25,742 bases of DNA from Candidatus Bathyarchaeota archaeon (GTDB lineage Archaea; Thermoproteota; Bathyarchaeia; 40CM-2-53-6): contig VBBV01000120.1 in the NCBI GenBank assembly GCA_005883695.1, positions 1 through 25,742 of the forward strand. The letters are read 5' to 3'. This document shows positions 22,731 through 25,742 of the stretch, piece by piece. Below the pieces are notes generated by a model that made no database searches, was not told where the DNA came from, and was given only the letters and a program-made list of their open reading frames with translations. A program made the translations under genes and the position numbers. Numbering within the stretch: position 1 is the first letter of the stretch; the number at the start of each line of letters is the position of its first letter.

Positions 22731-24383
22731 TTGTCATCAGAATTAGCAGGTCAGCAAGTAATTATTCTAAGAGAAGGGACTTCGAGAAGCCGCGGCCAAG
22801 ATGCACTGAAAGCGAACATCATGGCTGCAAAAATCATCGCTGAATCTGTCCGATCCTCACTGGGACCTAAAGGCATGGACAAAATGCTGGTGGACGGATT
22901 CGGAGACGTAACCATCACTAACGATGGAGCCACGATACTCGATGAGATGGAAGTACAACATCCGGCGGCCAAGATGATGGTAGAAGTTGCTAAGACCCAA
23001 GACGATGAAGTTGGAGACGGAACAACTACGTCCGTTGTTGTGGCTGGAGAACTGCTCAAGAAGGCGGAGGAACTCATCGATCAGGGAATCCATCCAACGG
23101 TAATAGTCGATGGTTACAGGGAGGCTTCGAACCGAGCACTAGAGGTGCTCGATCAAATCGCGATCAAGATCGATCCAACTGACAAGGCGACTCTTAGGAG
23201 AGTGGCTGAGGTCTCACTGGCGAGTAAGATTCTCGCCGAAGACAAAGAGGCAATGGCAGAACTCGCAGTGAACGCGATTCTCCAAGTTGCCGAGAAGACT
23301 CCCGACGGATACAAGGTCGACATCGATGACGTAAAGGTGGAGAAGAAGCCCGGCGAATCGTTGACCGATACTGCTCTCATCAAAGGAATAGTTCTCGATA
23401 AAGAAATCGTCCATCCCGGGATGCCTAAGAGAGTAGAAGATGCAAAGATCGCACTAGTCGACGCCCCGTTAGAAGTGGAAAAGACAGAGTTCGATGCCAA
23501 GATCAATATTGAGAATCCGGAACAGATGAAAGCGTTCCTAGACGAGGAGGAAAAAATGCTCAAGGACATGACAGACAGGGTTTCAAACTCTGGGGCTAAC
23601 GTCCTTCTCTGCGAGAAAGGAATTGACGACGTCGCACAACACTATCTCGCAAAGAAAGGGATACTCGCAGTCAGACGAGTAAAGCAGTCGGACATGGAGA
23701 AACTTGTCAAGGCAACCGGGGGAAAAGTCGTTAGTAACGTAAATGATCTAAGGCCTGAGGACCTGGGATTCGCAAAGCTAGTCGAAGAACGGAAAGTTGC
23801 AGACGACAAGATGACATTCGTCGAAGGAAGCAAGAACCCCAAGGCCGTCACGATCCTCGTCCGCGGTGGAAGCGAGAGACTCGTCGACGAAGCCGAAAGA
23901 GCAATCCACGATGCACTGTGCGTAGTGCGCGACGTTGTACTGGACCCGAGAGTCGTGGCAGGTGGGGGTGCGCCTGAAGCCGAAGTTGCCCGACACCTCA
24001 GGGAACATGCACAGAAACTCTCCGGAAAAGAACAATTGGCAGTTATAGCATTCGGTGAAGCCCTCGAAACTCTTCCGACGGCCCTGGCCGAAAATGCGGG
24101 GCTCGACCCAATCGACATCCTCGTCCAGCTTCGAGCTGCCCACGAGAAAGGACAACTCTGGGCTGGGGTTGATGTGAACGAGTCAAAGGTCGCCGATCTA
24201 AAGGAAAGAGGAGTTCTAGAACCGCTGGGGGTAAAAGTACAAGTGATAAAATCGGCGGCTGAGGCAGCGGGCATGATACTAAAGATCGACGACGTGATCG
24301 CTGCGGCAAAGTCTAGTGCCGGCGGTCCGGGCGGTCCGAAAGGAAAGGACGAGGGTGACGACGAGGGAAGTAGCGATTTCTAG
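22731..24383 (+). CDS. thsA: Thermosome subunit (group II chaperonin)
   Basis: ATP-driven group II chaperonin subunit, 550 residues from TTG 22731. It starts [24 protein letters not shown] as in homologues. The equatorial domain has [21 protein letters not shown] and [15 protein letters not shown] (ATP-binding P-loop equivalent). The apical domain spans about residues 190-350. The equatorial return has [22 protein letters not shown] and [17 protein letters not shown], with the catalytic Asp region intact. The tail is [20 protein letters not shown], glycine- and acid-rich rather than a GGM repeat. Upstream residues of the longer frame (from ATG 22668) overlap the TATA box and are not coding. 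The gene's 3' end overlaps rpo6/K by 29 nt if the latter begins at 24355. Confidence 0.96.
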   Translation: MSSELAGQQVIILREGTSRSRGQDALKANIMAAKIIAESVRSSLGPKGMDKMLVDGFGDVTITNDGATILDEMEVQHPAAKMMVEVAKTQDDEVGDGTTTSVVVAGELLKKAEELIDQGIHPTVIVDGYREASNRALEVLDQIAIKIDPTDKATLRRVAEVSLASKILAEDKEAMAELAVNAILQVAEKTPDGYKVDIDDVKVEKKPGESLTDTALIKGIVLDKEIVHPGMPKRVEDAKIALVDAPLEVEKTEFDAKINIENPEQMKAFLDEEEKMLKDMTDRVSNSGANVLLCEKGIDDVAQHYLAKKGILAVRRVKQSDMEKLVKATGGKVVSNVNDLRPEDLGFAKLVEERKVADDKMTFVEGSKNPKAVTILVRGGSERLVDEAERAIHDALCVVRDVVLDPRVVAGGGAPEAEVARHLREHAQKLSGKEQLAVIAFGEALETLPTALAENAGLDPIDILVQLRAAHEKGQLWAGVDVNESKVADLKERGVLEPLGVKVQVIKSAAEAAGMILKIDDVIAAAKSSAGGPGGPKGKDEGDDEGSSDF

Positions 24384-24675
24384 AGAGCCCGACAGCATAG
24401 AGATCGGACCCCCAAAACTCACACGCTTCGAGAAAGCGAGAGTAGTAGGAGCTAGGGCCCTCCAGATATCCATGGGAGCACCGGTGCTGCTTGACCTCAA
24501 ACAAGAACGACTATCACCGATTGACGTCGCCTTGATGGAGCTGGATGAAGGCGTTCTTCCGATCAGCATACGACGATCCTTGCCTGACGGAACTAGCCAG
24601 AATATCCCGTTGAAATGGCTTCTCCATCCAGTGGAAGAGGAGAAGAAGCCTCGGTCTAAGAAGGAAGACGAGTAA
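24355..24675 (+). CDS. rpoK: DNA-directed RNA polymerase subunit Rpo6 (RpoK)
   Basis: Archaeal counterpart of bacterial omega and eukaryotic Rpb6, helping RNA polymerase assembly. Core motif: [30 protein letters not shown], followed by [26 protein letters not shown] and NIPLKWL. The tail [13 protein letters not shown] is charged and probably disordered. From GTG at 24355 the protein is 106 residues with about 18 residues before the conserved core. A GTG at 24316 would extend it further into thsA. No canonical start lies between 24355 and the core, so the overlap with the thermosome gene seems real and implies co-transcription and coupled translation. Confidence 0.92.
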   Translation: MTTREVAISREPDSIEIGPPKLTRFEKARVVGARALQISMGAPVLLDLKQERLSPIDVALMELDEGVLPISIRRSLPDGTSQNIPLKWLLHPVEEEKKPRSKKEDE

Positions 24676-24761
24676 CCATTCAGCCATCTCAGGATGCGGT
24701 CCTCCTATCGGGGGTAAGTGCTGAGGACGAGCGGTTCTCGTGGAGAGCTGCTCTCACCGTA

Positions 24762-24923
24762 ATGCTAATACTGTCTTTGGTCGCGGGCCTCGCTTACGTC
24801 TTGAATGCGAACCCGTTCGCGATTAGTTTCAGTATCTCGCTCGTTTACCTGCCGACAGCTGTCCTGGTTGTAGGGCATTTTGTGACAAGAGCTAGAAGAA
24901 AAACCGATGACTCAGCTAGTTGA
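24762..24923 (+). CDS. Small membrane protein with two helices, start uncertain
   Basis: From ATG 24762 this is a 53-residue protein with hydrophobic segments at about residues 1-15 and 20-42, ending in the basic tail VTRARRKTDDSAS. The frame is open upstream to just inside the rpo6 end and gives ...SAEDERFSWRAALTV directly before the ATG, which looks like a natural cytoplasmic lead into the first helix, yet this part has no ATG, GTG or TTG. Either translation starts at 24762 inside the first helix, or a non-canonical codon such as the ATT at 24680 is used. It is probably the third gene of the thermosome-rpo6 unit. Its end overlaps the convergent acetyltransferase gene by 8 nt. Function unknown. 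Confidence 0.5.
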   Translation: MLILSLVAGLAYVLNANPFAISFSISLVYLPTAVLVVGHFVTRARRKTDDSAS

Positions 24924-25416
24924 CAGGCGCGTTATAGGGCAGCTTGATGTTCATGACATATGCGTCAGCGCCATCATGATAATAATGTGTAGCCACCCTA
25001 GCGGTCCCAAATCCCATGTTCTTGTAGAGCCTGACCGCGTCCTCGTTGGCAGTTCGAACCTCAAGGAAGCACTCCTCAGCCCCGTGTAGCTCCAAGGCCT
25101 TCATCGCCGCGAGAACTAGTTCCTTTCCGATTCCTTGGCGCCTATAATCTGGCATGACCGCAACTGAAACCACGTGTCCCTTTCGCACCATTCTGAATCT
25201 GCGAACATCTGAGAATCCGAACTCGAGTCTGCACATGATGTATCCTGCGACTTTGCGTTCTTTCTCTGCGATGATGAAGGCCTCGGGGCAGCTCTTGTAG
25301 ACTTCCATGAAGAAGTAGGGGCTGTAGTTTTCGGGGAGGCAGACCCTGTTGATCTCGATGACTGATGAGAGATCGTCCGGGCGGAATGGACGCAACAGGT
25401 ACGGTGCTTCGAGCAA
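24916..25416 (-). CDS. rimI: RimI/Ard1-type N-alpha-acetyltransferase
   Basis: GNAT-family enzyme, 166 residues, acetylating the N-termini of proteins (archaeal Ard1/RimI type). FRPDDLSSVIEINRVCLPENYSPYFFMEVYK matches the substrate-binding start of the family. VVSVAVMPDYRRQGIGKELVLAAM is the acetyl-CoA motif A (RRQGIG for R/Q-x-x-G-x-G/A), and CFLEVRTANEDAVRLYKNMGF is motif B. The C-terminus has HYYHDGADAYVMNI, the usual YYxDGEDAYxM element. The start is TTG at 25416, about 33-40 nt downstream of a TATA-like sequence. It converges with the small membrane protein gene. Confidence 0.93.
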   Translation of the reverse strand: MLEAPYLLRPFRPDDLSSVIEINRVCLPENYSPYFFMEVYKSCPEAFIIAEKERKVAGYIMCRLEFGFSDVRRFRMVRKGHVVSVAVMPDYRRQGIGKELVLAAMKALELHGAEECFLEVRTANEDAVRLYKNMGFGTARVATHYYHDGADAYVMNIKLPYNAPVN

Positions 25417-25448
25417 CTCTCTTTCTAAGATAGTTGGGATTCTTGATG

Positions 25449-25456
25449 TATAATAT
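25449..25456 (-). promoter_or_regulatory. TATA-like box of the acetyltransferase gene
   Basis: On the minus strand ATATTATAC lies about 33-40 nt before the TTG at 25416, giving an expected leader of roughly 10 nt. A purine-rich AGAAAGAGAG precedes the start. Confidence 0.45.
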
Positions 25457-25497
25457 CTTGTCGTCGAATTGGATAATTTCTATTAGTTTGACAACAC

Positions 25498-25505
25498 GTT
25501 TAAAT
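25498..25505 (+). promoter_or_regulatory. TATA-like box of the last gene
   Basis: GTTTAAAT lies 43-50 nt before the GTG at 25548, with the expected transcript start near 25526-25530. Confidence 0.45.
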
Positions 25506-25521
25506 CGCTCAGAACGGAGCG
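25506..25521 (+). repeat. 16-bp dyad, copy 2 (between TATA box and expected transcript start)
   Basis: CGCTCAGAACGGAGCG has the same 5-bp arms as copy 1 at 19902-19917 and differs at only two central bases. It begins directly after the TATA-like box and ends before the expected transcript start. Flanking sequence after the dyad is also similar (ccg-gAAAG in both). Confidence 0.45.
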
Positions 25522-25547
25522 AGCCGCGAAAGACAGGCGACTCTTGC

Positions 25548-25742
25548 GTGAGTGATGCGGCCCCAACGCCGACTCCTTTACCGGCGGCTCAAACCACTTT
25601 TGCAGTCTATTCTGGGCCTCCGCTTGACTCCATCAAGACAATGGTGGCGCTAGAGTTCCAGGTTAAAGACGCGTTCTTAGATCCTTATGGGATTCCAACT
25701 GTCCAAGTGACGCGAGAACCGGCTAAAGAGAAATTCCAGAGG
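25548..25742 (+). CDS. Unrecognised protein, N-terminal 65 codons only
   Basis: The frame opens with GTG at 25548 and runs to the window edge without a stop. The first 17 residues are rich in Ala, Pro and Thr (SDAAPTPTPLPAAQTT) and look disordered. Then comes a segment that looks folded (FAVYSGPPLDSIKTMVALEFQVKDA...). There is no signal peptide or membrane helix. I do not recognise the family. A promoter with TATA box and dyad lies at the expected distance. A competing frame from ATG 25555 closes after 32 codons and is Arg/Leu-rich, so it is less credible. Confidence 0.55.
   Translation, partial: MSDAAPTPTPLPAAQTTFAVYSGPPLDSIKTMVALEFQVKDAFLDPYGIPTVQVTREPAKEKFQR

Noticed and set aside
23642..24274. 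210-residue minus-strand frame inside the thermosome gene
   Set aside because: Ser/Thr/Ala-rich composition is what antisense reading of this gene gives; no family match.
1..25742. Possible CRISPR array, insertion sequence or toxin-antitoxin module
   Set aside because: No regularly spaced repeats, no transposase or integrase, and the ribbon-helix-helix gene has no toxin partner next to it.

Overview
The window reads as a chromosomal segment of an archaeon, most likely of the TACK group and possibly Bathyarchaeota or a Thaumarchaeota relative. The reasons are ATP-dependent DNA ligase, the small primase subunit PriS, family B DNA polymerase, thermosome, RNA polymerase subunit Rpo6/K, ribosomal protein eS25, archaeal-type phosphoglycerate mutase, CofE (coenzyme F420), TATA-like boxes 25-45 bp before genes, and many TTG start codons. 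The placement is inference from gene content; no 16S rRNA or tRNA gene was recognised. I see no CRISPR array, insertion sequence or prophage, and the coding density is high.

Layout. 1-1044 (minus): a dCTP deaminase-family gene cut by the window edge and a secreted or anchored DUF4382-like protein. 1338-4928 (plus): carbamate kinase, DNA ligase, PriS. 4934-7163 (minus): a tiny lysine-rich reading frame with an apparent frameshift at A7, then an agmatinase-family ureohydrolase translationally coupled to an HPr-kinase/PEPCK-like P-loop protein. 7240-7656 (plus): a four-helix membrane protein. 7649-10015 (minus): a small zinc-ribbon protein followed in the same frame, across one TAG, by type IA topoisomerase whose natural first codon is ATC. 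10189-11436 (plus): phosphoglycerate mutase. 11494-12810 (minus): RsmB/NOP RNA m5C methyltransferase. 12870-16212 (plus): PolB and CofE. 16289-18900 (plus): an uncharacterised internally duplicated protein, inositol-phosphate synthase and OMP decarboxylase, tightly packed. 18897-19865: ribbon-helix-helix regulator (minus), eS25 (plus), cyclophilin-like protein (minus). 19936-21249 (plus): COG2403 GTPase related to cyclic 2,3-diphosphoglycerate synthetase. 21264-22385 (minus): DegT-family aminotransferase. 22731-24923 (plus): thermosome, rpo6/K and a small membrane protein. 24916-25416 (minus): RimI/Ard1 acetyltransferase. 25548 to the end: start of an unrecognised gene.

Together these are mainly housekeeping genes: replication and repair (ligase, primase, topoisomerase, PolB, dCTP deaminase), information processing (Rpo6, eS25, RNA methyltransferase, thermosome, acetyltransferase) and central metabolism. 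No clear-cut new defence or mobile system is present. The most unusual points are: the topoisomerase gene with no canonical start right after an in-frame TAG; the HprK-like kinase coupled to a ureohydrolase; the duplicated protein upstream of ino1; a near-identical 16-bp dyad just downstream of two TATA boxes about 5.6 kb apart; four divergent gene pairs that each appear to share one AT-rich promoter core; and the A AAA AAG slippery site in the lysine-rich frame.
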